This document shows positions 13,436-33,866 of a stretch of DNA of 64,000 bases, piece after piece. The stretch lies in contig CAVNZM010000008.1 in assembly GCA_963693365.1 (NCBI GenBank), forward strand, positions 1,550,001-1,614,000, written 5' to 3'. Position numbers and translations under genes: made by a program. The DNA is from Amoebidium appalachense (taxonomy: Eukaryota > Ichthyosporea). The notes under the pieces were generated by a model, which saw only the letters and a program-made list of their open reading frames with translations, was not told the DNA's origin and did no database searches. The stretch's first letter is position 1; each line of letters opens with the position of its first letter.

Positions 13436-13952
13436 CCCCTTTACCCACAGCAAATTCTTGGTTGTGCATTTGGCCGAATATAAATTCCGCTTGTATTTGA
13501 TTGGCAGTTTGTGCAACACGGGTTGAAATTTAAAAGATTTGCATGTGATTGGCAGTTCATGTGGCAGGGCTTTAGATTTAAACACTGGCACGTCATTGGC
13601 TCTTTGTGCAACAGGCAGTTAAACGTCAGCTCTTGCGTGTGATTGGTCGTTGGTGTAACAGGCCGAGTACGAAATTTAACATTTGCATGTGATTGGCAGT
13701 TTGTGCAGCAGCACCTGGTGCAGGCGGAGTACTGGCATGACCCGAGCAAGGAGGCCGAGTACAGAGAGAAGTGTGTATTCATGCCCGACATCAACAATGA
13801 CAAGGTGGGTGCACACACACACACAGAGAGAGAGGGGGGGGGAGGGGGGGTAGGAAGGGATGGGGCAGGGGTAGAGAGAGACAGAGAGAGAGAGAGGGAG
13901 AGAGGGAGTGAGGGAGTGAGAGAGTGTTTTGTGTGTGCATGTGTGAGTGTGT

Positions 13953-14049
<97 letters not shown>

Positions 14050-14265
14050 CGAGGGAGGGGTAGGGGGAAAAGAGAGAGAGTATGAGAGCGAGAGAAGGAA
14101 AGGTAAGAGGAACAGAGGAGGTTGGAGCCGGGAGAGGGGGGGGGGGGGGGGGGGGGGGGGGGAGTATTGCACATTCGGACAAATCAGCTTGCTTACTCAC
14201 ACAGGGTCGCACAGCCACGCAAACATGTCAAACCTGGGCATTATCAACACTCACCTGCCTCCCCC

Positions 14266-14333
<68 letters not shown>

Positions 14334-14780
14334 CGTCCTCCTTCTCCCTCTCCACACACAAACGCACGTTCATGCCGTGGCAGTAGGATTAAGGGACTTG
14401 GTAAGGAGATGATTGTTGGTGTCGTTTGTAGCACAGAAATATTAAGGGTGGGAGGAAGTAAAGACGTTTTCCATGAATCATTTGCAGGGGGCTTGTTCGA
14501 GTGTCTTCTAAGTTTCAAGTGTGTGCACCTCCCTTTTAGCAGAAAAACAGTAGAGAGTAAAGTGTTAAGAACGGATGTGCTGTTGAACAGTAATGGAAGT
14601 TGGTAAGGAGGAGGGGGATGGGGGTAGCATGTAGGTTTGTGGCTGTGGTAGAGGGGAGGGGGGAAAGGGAGGGAGGGGGGCGTGTGGGGGGGAGAGAACT
14701 TAATGCTTTGGGGGAAAACAGGATGAGAAGAATGCGACATACAAAACCAACCTTCAGAGCCTTAACAAGTGTGTCTCCTC

Positions 14781-14838
<58 letters not shown>

Positions 14839-15566
14839 ATTCCACCCCACCCCACCCCACCAAGCATGCAGCGACCACCACTCCAATGCCCGACACTTGC
14901 ACACACCCTTCACGAGAAGTAAAGGAAAGGCATGAGATGATGTTTGCTTGTATGTGTGCGTGGTGCACACACAGCATGCACAGAAGTGCTTGGAAGTTTA
15001 ACTGGGGAGAGATGAAGCCTCCCCCCCCCCCCCCCCCCCCCTTTTCTCTTTCTTTCTTTGTGCCGTGAAAACTGGGATAATGGAAAAGGCCCTGGGCAGG
15101 GGGGGGAGGGGGGTTTAAGCATTGTGTTTGTCGAATATTTGCTTCTAAAAGTTAAAGTTGAAGTTGCTGATTTGACGGTGAACTATTAGAGAAACCCCGC
15201 CACTGCTATCTTGGCCTGTTGAATCCAAGCCCTTGTGCACATGTGTTTATATATAGCACATGTGTTTATATATAGCACATGTGTTAATACATAGCACATG
15301 TGTTTATATATAGCACATGTGTTTATATAAAGCACATGTGTTTATATATAGCACATGTATCAATAGCTGGCACATGTGTGCTGTGCATGTTTTGGGTGTG
15401 TCTTTTTGTGTTTTGTATCACACGTGTCCATATGATAGATAGGAGACCGAATACCGTTGATTTTTACTGCTAAACCCACCCACCAATCACTTTGCAGGTT
15501 TGTTCTGATTAAATTCCTCAAGGACACCATGGTCATCCCTAAAGAATCTTCCGTAGGTCCCCTGTG

Positions 15567-15612
<46 letters not shown>

Positions 15613-15789
15613 CCCCGGCGCCTCCCAAACACACAAACACATACACACTCTCTCCTCAAGCTCCCCCTTCCCCCTTTGTGTCTGTGCACTACGCTATAGT
15701 TACCCAGTGGGAGTTTGTACTCTGTGCTGTGGACCAAAGCCCCCCCCCCCCCCCCCCCCCCTCCCGCAAACCACCACCCCCACCACACA

Positions 15790-15874
<85 letters not shown>

Positions 15875-16203
15875 CACAACCACCTTCACTACCATGGTCT
15901 TGCAGCGTGTTTTTCTGAAAACACACTCTCTGTTCCTAGCTCTTTTGTGTTTCTACACAGTTACACATCACATGCACACCACTTTAAGTCGCGATCTGCC
16001 CAGAGCACACACTATTTCTGGTTCTAAACAGTTGTAAAACTTCGCTCCTTTCACATCTCATATGCTTGCACACCCCACCTTCTCGCTCACCCCTTGCGTT
16101 ACCCCCACCCCCCGATGTTGCATACTTGAATGTTTGCCTTTGCATGTGTCCTGCACCATGCTTCTTATCGTGTATGCGTACTTCGTACCGTGTTCCGCAT
16201 TCA

Positions 16204-16240
<37 letters not shown>

Positions 16241-16241
16241 A

Positions 16242-16276
<35 letters not shown>

Positions 16277-17274
16277 ATGGCCCATTCTGACTGCATTGCA
16301 TGCAGTGGTTTGGCTGGTACAAGGAAGGCTCTACCGATGAGCTGGTGCCCCTGCAGGAGACAACTCTCTACAAAGAGGTGACATCTCCCCCCCCCCCCCC
16401 CCCCCCCCCAACCCCAATCCCAATCCCACCCACACACACACCCCATCCCCCCCGGGTTGACCCACCCAAGTTCAGTTGATGCTGCTGTTTGAGTTGGAGC
16501 GTCGTATATACGCGGGCTAAGGGGTCGAAACTCAGACGCAATTGATGACTTGGGCCCTCCCTGAGGATGGGCTCTGCTTATGACGCATACTGTGCGCATG
16601 GCTGATGTTGCATACTTGAATGTTTGCCTTTGCATGTGTCCTGCACCATGCTTCTCATCGTGTATGCGTACTTTGTACTGTGTTCCGCATTCAAACCCCC
16701 CCCCCCCCCCCCTCCCCCTCCTCGAGGCCTTCCCCACCGGTTACCATTTTCGACGCCAATCACCACGCAATAACCAGTCTATCTACAATTTCGACATTGC
16801 AAATGCCCAACCCAATTCATTGTCACCTACAGAACTTCCCTCATCATTTTTGGTTAAAGATAGCGGCACATGGGCACACACAACAGCATGAAGTTTGGGC
16901 AAGCTGCTATGTGTCCAAAACAGATCTCGAAAGGACATTCTGGTTTGCATGTCATGATCATTGTTTCTGCTGTTTCTTTTTCTTTGCTCGTTTGTGTGTC
17001 ACTGTACATATCTGCAGGCCGGGGCAAGTGTGGGGAAGGGGTAGGGCAAGGGGGAAGGGGGAGGGGAGGAGGGGGGGGGGGGGGGGGGGGGGATGTCATT
17101 TTTTAGTATTTTCACACTATGACTGAATTATGTTTGGGGCCATGGCAGGACTGGCTGGGGCTGCAGTCCATGGACAAGGCCGGGCAGTTGGACTTCTTGG
17201 AGGTCGATGCAGACCACCTGCAGGTCGGCACAGAGTGGTTCATGGCCAACATCATAAATAAGTATCTGCGCTGA
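10253..17274 (+). CDS. PPT1: palmitoyl-protein thioesterase 1 (lysosomal serine hydrolase)
   Basis: Removes fatty acyl groups from S-acylated cysteines, normally in the lysosome. Exons: 10253-10361, 10786-10913, 11859-11971, 12789-12859, 13198-13283, 13700-13804, an uncertain exon near 14205-14246, 15498-15552, 16306-16377 and 17149-17274 (TGA 17272-17274). The start encodes a hydrophobic signal peptide, then [12 protein letters not shown], the oxyanion-hole region. GFSQG in exon 3 carries the nucleophile Ser, FLKD in exon 8 the catalytic Asp, and DADHLQ in the last exon the catalytic His, so the triad is complete. [18 protein letters not shown] and PLQETTLY are further family blocks. Phases fit except around the exon near 14.2 kb, where homology predicts about 15 residues but no GT donor is visible. 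Divergent from RPP40, convergent with RRM-A. A candidate AATAAA lies at 17583-17588. Confidence 0.93.
11281..11850. repeat. G/TG block followed by C/CA block in PPT1 intron 2
   Basis: In sense order the intron has a T-run (11290-11331), G-rich DNA, (GT)n at 11379-11405, a G-run to 11435, then C-runs at 11605-11631 and 11735-11768 and CA-rich DNA at 11780-11858 that ends as the CACACACAG acceptor. G/TG in the middle and C/CA at the acceptor are mutually complementary. Confidence 0.8.
13440..13708 (+). repeat. degenerate tandem repeat containing the PPT1 exon 6 acceptor
   Basis: About five imperfect units of roughly 50-60 bp, each with a core like GATTGGCAGTTTGTGCAACA followed by an A/T-rich stretch. 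Cores start near 13500, 13548, 13596, 13640 and 13690. The last core holds the functional acceptor: GATTGGCAG ends the intron at 13699 and TTTGTGCAG starts exon 6 at 13700. The preceding units therefore carry diverged copies of a splice acceptor and the first codons of the exon. Confidence 0.75.
13960..14320. repeat. (TG)n, G-run and C-run in PPT1 intron 6
   Basis: (GT)n at about 13956-14047, a G-run at 14138-14162 and a C-run at 14268-14319 followed by (CA)n to 14333. All three lie on the sense strand of one intron. The doubtful PPT1 exon at 14205-14246 sits between the G-run and the C-run. Further C-runs lie at 14782-14838 and 15021-15040. Confidence 0.85.
15238..15380 (+). repeat. 19-bp minisatellite, about seven units
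   Basis: Head-to-tail units of CACATGTGTTTATATATAG with few substitutions, ending in a diverged copy at 15371-15380. Each unit contains the palindrome CACATGTG and an ATATAT stretch. It lies in the PPT1 intron before exon 8. No coding role. Confidence 0.9.
16114..16205 (-). repeat. interspersed repeat family, partial copy 1, with C-run then A-run tail
   Basis: About 90 bp of the family described at 25785-26169, from GATGTTGCATAC to GCATTCAAA in plus-strand reading, followed at once by a C-run (16206-16240) and an A-run (to 16272). It lies in PPT1 intron 8, just upstream of exon 9. The small open frames here are by-products shared by all copies. Confidence 0.85.
16455..16697 (-). repeat. interspersed repeat family, copy 2, with C-run tail
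   Basis: About 243 bp in PPT1 intron 9. In this orientation it contains GGGGTCGAAACTC (16521-16533), which resembles a pol III B box, and ends GCATTCAAA followed by a C-run from 16697. The 5' part found in the longest copies is missing. Confidence 0.85.
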
Positions 17275-18187
17275 AATTTCAATATGCTACTGATCATGAG
17301 CTAGGGGGAGACGTTGATGAAAATCAGTAACCACAATAGTACCTGATAGTAAATTTCGATCAGGGAAAGATCTAAATATATATATGGACGTTGGTCGAAA
17401 TTAGAGATACTGTGAGCCTCTGGTAGGCTGCATTGACTGCCCAACAAGAATTTATCTGGGCGGATGTGATGCATGTTGTATTTCCACGGGGTCGGATGTG
17501 GTATGTAGTGTAGCCTTAGTCCACGAAGTGGGTAGAGCTCATGGGCTGACAGCCGTGGATTGCATAAATACATGAGGTGATCAATAAATTTGACAAAAAA
17601 GATTAATTTCACACGTGCATGGTGCAAATCTATTTATGAAGGGCATCGAAGCGCTTGCCCATGGCAGAAGTCGGCCCGCCCGGATGCAAATACGTTTTTT
17701 CTTGACATGTAAAAATGATGTTTAAAGGGGGTTTCTTTTAGCTTTTCGAGCCGGGTCGGGTCAGAGGGTTTCTAGCTAGCTATATGATTGGCGTGCTGCG
17801 GATCAGTTGCGCACCATCGTTTGGCCGGCAGCAAGGTACAGATGCGCCATAATACAACAAAAAAGAAAAGGGCAAAAAAAAGAAATACAGTATGGAATAA
17901 TATTGCAGTTCATATCATGATTTATATCCTGAACAAATGGCTTGACCCGGATGTGCTGGAATGGGGACATTTAATCGGCCTAAAAGAAACCCCCTCTAAA
18001 TTTCCTACATTTCCAAAATGGCGTGCCAGAGGGAGAGAGAGAGAGCTAGGGATGGGGAGGGGGGAGGGGAAGGGGGGGTGGGGTGGTGGTGGTGGTGGTG
18101 GGGGGGATAAGAGAGAGAGAGAAAGAGAGAGAGAGAGCAAGATCTTTGGGTAGCATGAGCTCGAGAGGGAAACGAGATGTGTGTGAA

Positions 18188-18239
<52 letters not shown>

Positions 18240-18488
18240 ATGGGCCATAGCACTAAGCACATAGATGCGCTACAACACATACGAGAGGCACGATGCAGAA
18301 GCTTGAAGTATTTTAGGGCGAAGTTGACACATGTAGTAGGTGCAACATGAGTACAAAACGTCCTCAAGATCATGGTAGGAAAGGGGGACTCAGTCCACCA
18401 GTTACACAGGATAGGGTGTTTGATTCATCGATGCTAAATCAACAGTGGCGGGCATTTTGACGTGCTGACGTGTGTGTGTGTGTCTGTC

Positions 18489-18569
<81 letters not shown>

Positions 18570-18818
18570 ACGCCTGTGGTGTGAGTGTGTGTGTGTGCTT
18601 GTGCGGGCAAACAGGCGCGCAGGGTGGGCTGTGTGCAGTGCGTGTATGTACTTGGTGTGGACTAGTTACTTACGGTTTGTTTGAATGAATCAAATGCTTT
18701 CAGGAACTATACATAAATAAGGCATAAAGTGTGTGTGTGTCTTGGTTACCGCCCTAGGGCATCAACACAAACATTTCATTCGTAAAAACACATCTCGAAC
18801 ACTAAACACGCACGTGGT
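17275..18818. other. intergenic between convergent PPT1 and RRM-A
   Basis: No gene is supported. AATAAA at 17583-17588 may end PPT1. The stretch holds a purine-rich GAGA/GGGG region at 18027-18137, a 48-bp G-run at 18188-18235 and (TG)n at 18470-18569. The frame at 17788-18153 has an ordinary-looking middle (about 17850-18020) but no splice or homology support. Confidence 0.5.
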
Positions 18819-27088
<8,270 letters not shown>

Positions 27089-27531
27089 GACACCAAACCT
27101 CTCGGCGGCTGGCTACCTCATAGCAGCACGATAGCTAATGTAGTATTACTTCTCAATATCTCCAAAGAGTTCCCAGAAATGCGAATCCGTACTGCTAACA
27201 TCAAACCACTTCTGCTCGGGTTGAACGTGTCAGGCCCTGTGCATGCTTTTCTTGCATCATGACCGGGACAGCTGTGGCGTGGAGGCTCACCTCAAGCAGG
27301 ATTGCCTGACAACATTAATCAAAATCAAGTATTTTGAAAAAGACTTTATTGATATGCTTTTGAAAATTTAGCCCGACTCTTGCATATATAAGTAAATTGT
27401 GTTTCTCCAAGTATAATTTCGGCATATTATGCGTTTAGGCAATCTTTGGATCACATGGTCCTAAGACGTACCCAAGCTTTGTATGTTTCAGTTTTCGTTC
27501 TGTCTTGTTCTGTGAAGTGCGCCCGTCCAAC
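27089..27531. promoter_or_regulatory. divergent promoter region between RRM-A and RRM-B
   Basis: 443 bp between the two start codons, free of simple repeats, unlike everything around it. A TATATAAG-like stretch lies near 27384-27391, placed for RRM-B. No CCAAT or CRE site is obvious. Co-expression of the two paralogues from this interval is inferred from layout. Confidence 0.45.
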
Positions 27532-29626
27532 ATGTCGCTCCTCGCTCGTTTTCAGCCTGTGTGCGCCACTCTTGGCGGAATGGTATGTAGTGGTGTTATG
27601 ATCTGCTGTTGTGTGTTAGGCGGCGTGTTTGATTTACACTATCGGAAGACATGTTAGGGTTGGGCTACCGGGAAAGATCTCGAAACTGGATGCTGGATTA
27701 GCTGGTGTTTAGACCTGGAGAGTGCGTGGCGTGTGTGACGGTGGGACTGAGAAGTGTGGCGTGCGAAGAAGATCCTGACAATAGTTTTTTTTGTTTGTTG
27801 TTTTGAATGGAACGGGGGGAGGGGGAGGAGGGGGGGAGTGGGGAGAATGGGGTATGGAGGCTAGAGTGTGTGTGTGTATGGCGGGGGGGGGGAGCAGGGG
27901 GGAAAGAGTGTAAGAGAGAGAGAGGAGACCAAGAGTGTGTGGGGGAGAGAAAGATGAATAAATAAGGGGTTAGGGAGTCTGTGTGCATATTGGAGCATCT
28001 ACGAAATCTCCTTTTCGCAAGAAAAAAAATCTGGTGCCAGTGGCTAGCACATAGTTATCTGAAGGGGGGGGGGGGGGGGGGGGGGGTATAGTTGGGATAT
28101 GTATATATGCATCTATATGAACTATATATGAATAGAAAGAGTGGGGCGGGGGGAGGGGGGGCGGGGGGGCGGGGGAGAAAGAGAGAGTGAGGGAGGAAGG
28201 GAGAGAAAGAATGGTGAGTACATGTGGGCGCACACACCATTCTCTCTGACGGCGGGTTGAGGGGGGGGGGGGGGGAGGAGGGGCTTTAAAGGGGAGAGAA
28301 AGATAGGGGTGAAGAGGGCGGCTGAAATAGGGGGTCCGGGGGACCCTTTTTTGGGGGGGGGGGGGGGGGGGGAGGTGGGAGTGGGGAAAGGGGGACAGAG
28401 GAAAATATCGGTTGGCATCAGCAGCACGTTTTTTTTTTTTTTTTTTTTTTTGGGGGGGGGGGGGGGAGGGGATGGACAGGCTGACCGGGGTTCGGGATTT
28501 CAAAATCTGATGTGTGCAGTTGTTCTGACTTCGTGATTCTTCTATTCAGAGGGTGCTGGGTGCAACCCTACCGCTCATGACTGCCCGGTACAAGAGCACC
28601 GTGTACGTGAGATATGCTACCCAAGAGGAGGAAATGGGCAGCATGAAAGCCCTGGCCTCAGAGTTCTTGAAGGTGTGTGTGTATGTGTGCATGTGTGCGT
28701 GTGTCTGTATTTGCATATGCTTGTGTGTGCATGTTTGTGATGGGCGACATAAAGCCCCTGACCTGGGTTTTTGTACAGCTGAGTGTCCAGGTTGTCGTTT
28801 GTGTGTGTGTTTGTGCGTGTTTCTCTGTGTGTGTATGTTGGGGGGGGAGAGGGGGGGGTTGGGGGAAGTGGGCATGTGTTTGTGTTCTTCACTCACAAGA
28901 GGGGCAAAGTTAATGGATTTTTTCCACCTACATACATGGTTGGTGATGACCCAAGGAGTATCCCAGATTATTTTTCGTTAATTTCTGGTCTTGCCGACTA
29001 AGACAAGGAAAGGTGGTGGTGGTGGTAGGGAGGGGGGGGGGGGGAGAGAGAGAGAGAGAGGGGAGGAAGGGAGGGAGGGGAAGGGGGGGGGGGGGGGGGG
29101 GGCGGCAACTTAAAGCAGGGGCTCTTACTCGAATGAGGTGCATATGCCCTGTCAATTCTCACTCACCACTTGTTGGCCCAAAAAGTAAAATGCTGCCGGG
29201 CAGATCTTCCTCCCAGTGGAGCCCCTGCGCCATTTCCCCCCTTATCTAACCCCCCCCCCCCCTCCTCCCCCCCCCCCCCACGTGGGTCCCCCCTAAGGAT
29301 GGACTCTGCTTATTTTGCATACTGCGCGCGTTGCTGATGTTACATACTTGAATGTTTGCTTTTGCCTATGTCCTGTATCGTGTTTCTCATCGTGTATTTG
29401 TACTTGTACAGTGTTCGGCATTCTAACCCCCCCCCCCCCCCTTTTTTTTTTAGACCCACACCGATGTGCTGAACGGCCAGTATGTGGGGATTGTGTTCCG
29501 AAAAAACAAACAGGAGACATTTGTCGGCACCAAGGGCTATGCTTTTATCAACACGGACAATGCAGATAAAGTCCCAGGTTTTCAACCCTTCCCCCTTACC
29601 TCCATATTACACACGCACACACCTCC

Positions 29627-29671
<45 letters not shown>

Positions 29672-29675
29672 ATAC

Positions 29676-29709
<34 letters not shown>

Positions 29710-31329
29710 GAGAGAGAGAGAGAGAAAGATAGACAGACAGACAGACACACACACACACCTTTTTTCTGGTTCTACTAGCGCCACCTTTCCCTCTTGTTGC
29801 GTTCATCACCAAACCCCTGTGTCTGTGTGGATGGGTCTATGTGTATGTGTATGGAATGGATGGGTGTGTACACTATTTTCTATGGTGGAAGTGTGTGTGC
29901 ATGTGTGTCCCGTGTGTGTGAGTATGTGCATGTGCATGCATGTGTACGTCCGTGAGGCTGATATGCCCCTGTCTGTGCGTGTGTGTGTGCATGCGCCCGC
30001 GCATCCGCCCGCGTGTGTGTCTGTCTCTGTGTGTGTGTGCATGCGCCCGCGCATCCGCCCGCGTGTGTGTCTGTGTGTGTGTGTGTGTGCCGTGCGTGCG
30101 TGTGTTTGTGCCGTGTGTGTGTGTGTGTATGTGTGTACGCGTGCTTGTGTACACGTTCATGTGTGTATGTATGTGTTTGCACGCGTGTACGTGCGTGGGT
30201 GTGTATAAGTGTCTGTGTCTGTCTGTGTGTTTGCCTATGTCTGTGTTCATGTAAATGTGTTTTTTCTAACCTGCCATTCCCGCCACCCTTATCTTACACA
30301 CATCCCTTACCCCCATGCCCCCACAGCTCTGATTGAAGCCATCAACAAACAGCCCACCCTCCCTTCTGGTCGACCAAACTTCCGTGCATCCAAAGCCATC
30401 AGGGCAGAACACGTATGCTATGTGTATCCCCGATACCACCACGGGCTCATATTCCTGCTTTTTTTATTGTTTATTATGTACACAAATACACTCTATGTAC
30501 AATGTTTGCACTTGTACATATCTCCACTGTTTCAACTGCTCTAGTTTTACTGTGTGGAGTTATCGTTTTTTTTTGCTTACCCAGTGAACTTTGCAGTATT
30601 AAGGTATTTCGCATGATGTGTTTGCAAAAGACAACAAAAACAGATGTATGTGCACTAACACACACGGGCGCACACACGCACAGACACAGACATGCACAAA
30701 AAGCACACACGAGCATGAACATATATAATCACAAGACAAACCGCCAAAGGAGCCAATCAATACATGTGCATTACGCCAGACACTTCTACGTCCTGTACAT
30801 GCACACCTTGTTACTAAATTGACACCTGGCTTGGACACAACCTGTGCTGCAATCGGAGCTAAAAGAAGAAGAAATTTTAATTGTCGATTTTTGTTGCGCC
30901 GTGCGCTCTTGTGTGTTTTTATAAAGCAAAATGAGGTAATGTTCATGAACGGGACGAGGTTTTTCAGGTGTAAATCAGAACTCTTTGTTTTGCGCACGCA
31001 CGCAACGTGCACGTGCATGCATGCAGGCACACACGCACACACGCACACATTCATACGCACACATGCATGCACACACACACATTGAGGTTGCTAGAAATTG
31101 CTCCTTGGCAGTTGTGTATTGTGTGTGTGTGTGTGCGCGCGCGCGCGCGTGTGTGTGAGAGGAGACTGTGTTACGGTTTATTTTAAAGCCAAGGCAACCT
31201 TTTTAACCGCCATCACCTATTGGTGCATACTGACACGCTTGCAGGTGTATCTCAGCCCCAGCCCCAAAGATCCCTACGTGGTCAGCGGGAAGGCTACCCA
31301 GGAAAAGGTTCTTGAGGTGCGTCGAACCC

Positions 31330-31360
<31 letters not shown>

Positions 31361-33586
31361 AAACAAAAAAAAACAAAAAAAAAAAAAAACAATGGTTCAA
31401 TAGAGACTAAATTTATTTGCCGCCTGCTAAAGTTGCTATGGCATGTGACTTCACACTGACTTAATCCCATATATGGAAGTATCTCGGTGTGGCGTCATTT
31501 TAGATCTTGAAATTTTCCCGGGAGCCAGCTAATCTATGTAGCCTGTCGGGGCACGTAGTCTGTATTGAACGATTAGCCGTTAACTCGTCCACAGACACAA
31601 GCAGTGATTTTTTTGGTTTGGTTTTTACAGACACATCTTCCTCTCTCTCTCTCTCCCCCCCCCCCCCCTCCCCCCCCCCCCCCCCCTCCCCACCCCCTCC
31701 CCACTCTCCCCCCTTTACAACCGCTGTACATGGGCATGGACACTCCTATGTCAAGCAAGGAAAAAGTGGACGAGAGTGTATGCATGTGTGTGTGGGGGGG
31801 GAGGGGGGGGGCGGGGGGGTAGCATATGCACAGGCGCCCGCACACACACTCACAAAGAGAGAGACAGACAGACACATAGACATGAACCTGCACCACCATA
31901 CATGGACGCACAGTTGGTCAACCCCTCACTCACACCCACCCACGAACATGCCAGCAAACCAACCAATTCATACACAACCTGACCTACCCGCTTCCCCCCC
32001 CCCCCCCCCCTAGCCATCCAACAACAGACACACACACACACACAAACACACACACGTACACGTACACGTACACGTACACACACAGAAACTGCGCCAGTGT
32101 GGGACCATCAGCAAGACGGACGTTGCCTACAACCAGAACAGCCAGTGGCCATACGGGTTCATGTTTGTGGAGTTTGAAGAGGATGATGCGGCCACCAAGG
32201 CACTGGAGTTGAACAAGCAGCTGGTCGAGGGGTCAAACACCCCACTAGTCGGTACGTTATTTGTTGTTATTGTTGTGGTTTTGTTGGTTTGTTTTTTGAT
32301 TTGTTTGTGTGTTTGTTTATCGATGTATATGTATGTATTCAGTGTTTCTTTTGCTATGCCCTTTGGGGAGCATGCTCTTGTGCGCTGGTGTTTTTTTCTT
32401 TTCTTTCTTTTTTTTTTTCTTTTCTTTTTTTCTTTTTTTGGTTATAATGTTTGTGTGTGTGTGTGTGTGGTTTCTAGTGTAGTGTGTGCGCTGTGTGTGT
32501 GTGTATGGTTGTGTGGGCCAGCTATGCAATCCTTTGAATGTTGCAATACAACCCTGGGCATCCAGTGTGATTCCCCCCTCCCCCCCCCCTCCCCCCCCCC
32601 CCCCCCCCCCCTCTCTCCCCCGCTTTTGCCCCCTCCTCCCCACCCCCTACCCACCCAACCCCTCCGTAAATGAGTGGGGAGGGAGGAGATACATTTGTGT
32701 GGTGTGTGCGTGTGGCTGGTTAGGGTTGCATGTTTATGCTTCGTGCTTTTTAGTTTGTGAAGGCTATTTGTGGATTGGGTCGTGTTGGTGTTGGGTGGGG
32801 TGGGCTCGTATTGGCTGTGTGTGCGTGCCTAGGTGGTGTGTGTGGGTGTGTGTGTGTGCTGCATAGTGTTAAACTGGTGACTGTAACCCCCCCCCCCCCA
32901 AAAAAAAAAAAAAAGAAAAAAAAAAGAAAAGAAAAGAAAGAAAGAAAGAAAAAAAATCCTGACCACAATCGGCAATCCGTTTTTGTGCATGGCATTCAAT
33001 GCTAGCTCTGGTATACTTGGTTACACACGGCGATTTATATGCCTACCCTTTTTTAATCTTCCCCCCCTTCCCTCGTCCCTACTCCATACACCCGCACGCA
33101 CACACACACACACACACACACACATCTGTGCGCAGTCCATCTCAGTGTAGACCGCGGCACGGGTAAGCCCAGGGCACCCAACACAAATCCGTCGACACAG
33201 AACGCACGAAGGGAGAGACCCCAAGAATCAAACACACCAAAGGAAAACACACCGATGGAAAACACACCAAAGGAAAACACGCAGCAGACACAGAAACAGG
33301 AGTAGGAAGAGGGAGAAATCCAAAGGGAGAGTAGTAATGTTTGAGAATTCATAGGGGGTTTTGCACTGGAGTAGGAGTTACAAGCGGCACAGATGGGACG
33401 TGAGGATGATTGAAATGTAAGAGGGTTTTATTTTCACCCTGCATATCTATGAGGCGGGGAAGGGGGGAAACGTTTACTCGAAAGTTTCTTGTTCCGTTCG
33501 TTCGAGAGAGTTTGTATTCCTCTTCTAACCTCTTCTTTCCTGTTTCTTTTCTTTTCTTTTCTTTTTCTTTTTTTCTCTTGCTTTTT

Positions 33587-33635
<49 letters not shown>

Positions 33636-33866
33636 CATGTGTCCCTATTTTCCTACAGGCTTTCGAAATAAGAAACAGATTGGTTAGACATTCGATTGTC
33701 TACGGGAAGAGATGGTTGCTTATGTGTAGTAGTAGTATGTGGTGGGTGGGATCTAGTTTCTAACGATGGCGCATTGTTTCGGCGCAGTGGATGGGTGGGT
33801 AAAGTAACTCACTGCTCCGAGTAACTCCCCACAGGGCGGCTGGCATTATTTCCAGGAAATTTCTGA
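27532..33866 (+). CDS. tandem RRM-like protein with mitochondrial presequence (RRM-B, paralogue of RRM-A)
   Basis: Exons: 27532-27582, 28550-28672, 29454-29577, 30327-30412, 31245-31316, 32086-32251 and a proposed terminal exon 33835-33866. This gives 217 residues plus TGA. Exon 1 is 17 codons, as in RRM-A, and exons 1-6 have the same phases (0,0,1,0,0,1). The N-terminus through TARYKST looks like a mitochondrial presequence. RRM 1 has strand 1 STVYVRYA and RNP1-like KGYAFINT; RRM 2 has YGFMFVEF. TLPSGRP in exon 4 is identical in the paralogue. The terminal exon is weak: the acceptor CCCCACAG joins in phase to about ten residues (GRLALFPGNF) that only loosely match RRM-A. Alternatives start at 33659 or 34670. 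Exons 1-6 are firm; the C-terminus is not. The exon 3 acceptor uses the C/T run next to interspersed copy 9. Predicted role: RNA binding (inference). Confidence 0.75.
28056..28466. repeat. G-runs and T-run to G-run junction in RRM-B intron 1
   Basis: G-runs at 28063-28086, 28261-28275 and 28354-28371, and a T-run followed directly by a G-run at 28430-28466. The sense strand of this intron is G-rich from end to end, with no C-rich counterpart. Confidence 0.85.
29295..29426 (-). repeat. interspersed repeat family, diverged copy 9, abutting the RRM-B exon 3 acceptor
   Basis: A diverged partial copy in minus orientation. It ends in ATTCTAA followed by a C-run (29427-29441) and T-run (29442-29451), then TAG and exon 3 at 29454. 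The polypyrimidine tract of this acceptor is therefore the tail of a mobile repeat. Confidence 0.75.
29633..30260. repeat. CA-rich then TG-rich halves of RRM-B intron 3
   Basis: (CA)n at 29633-29707 with GA and GACA sub-repeats to 29757, then TG-rich DNA from about 29817 to 30250 that includes two copies of a CATGCGCCCGCGCATCCGCC block (near 29990 and 30041). Both classes lie on the sense strand and are complementary. Confidence 0.8.
31327..31390. repeat. C-run to A-run junction in RRM-B intron 5
   Basis: A C-run followed directly by an A-rich run 11 bases after the exon 5 donor. Similar junctions lie at 32887-32960. C-runs at 31657-31687 and CA/GTACAC repeats at 32029-32085 end as the CACACACAG acceptor of exon 6. 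Confidence 0.85.

Noticed and set aside
17788-18153. Plus-strand frame after PPT1 with a Lys-rich start
   Set aside because: No splice context or homology, and its 3' half runs into GAGA/GGGG repeats.
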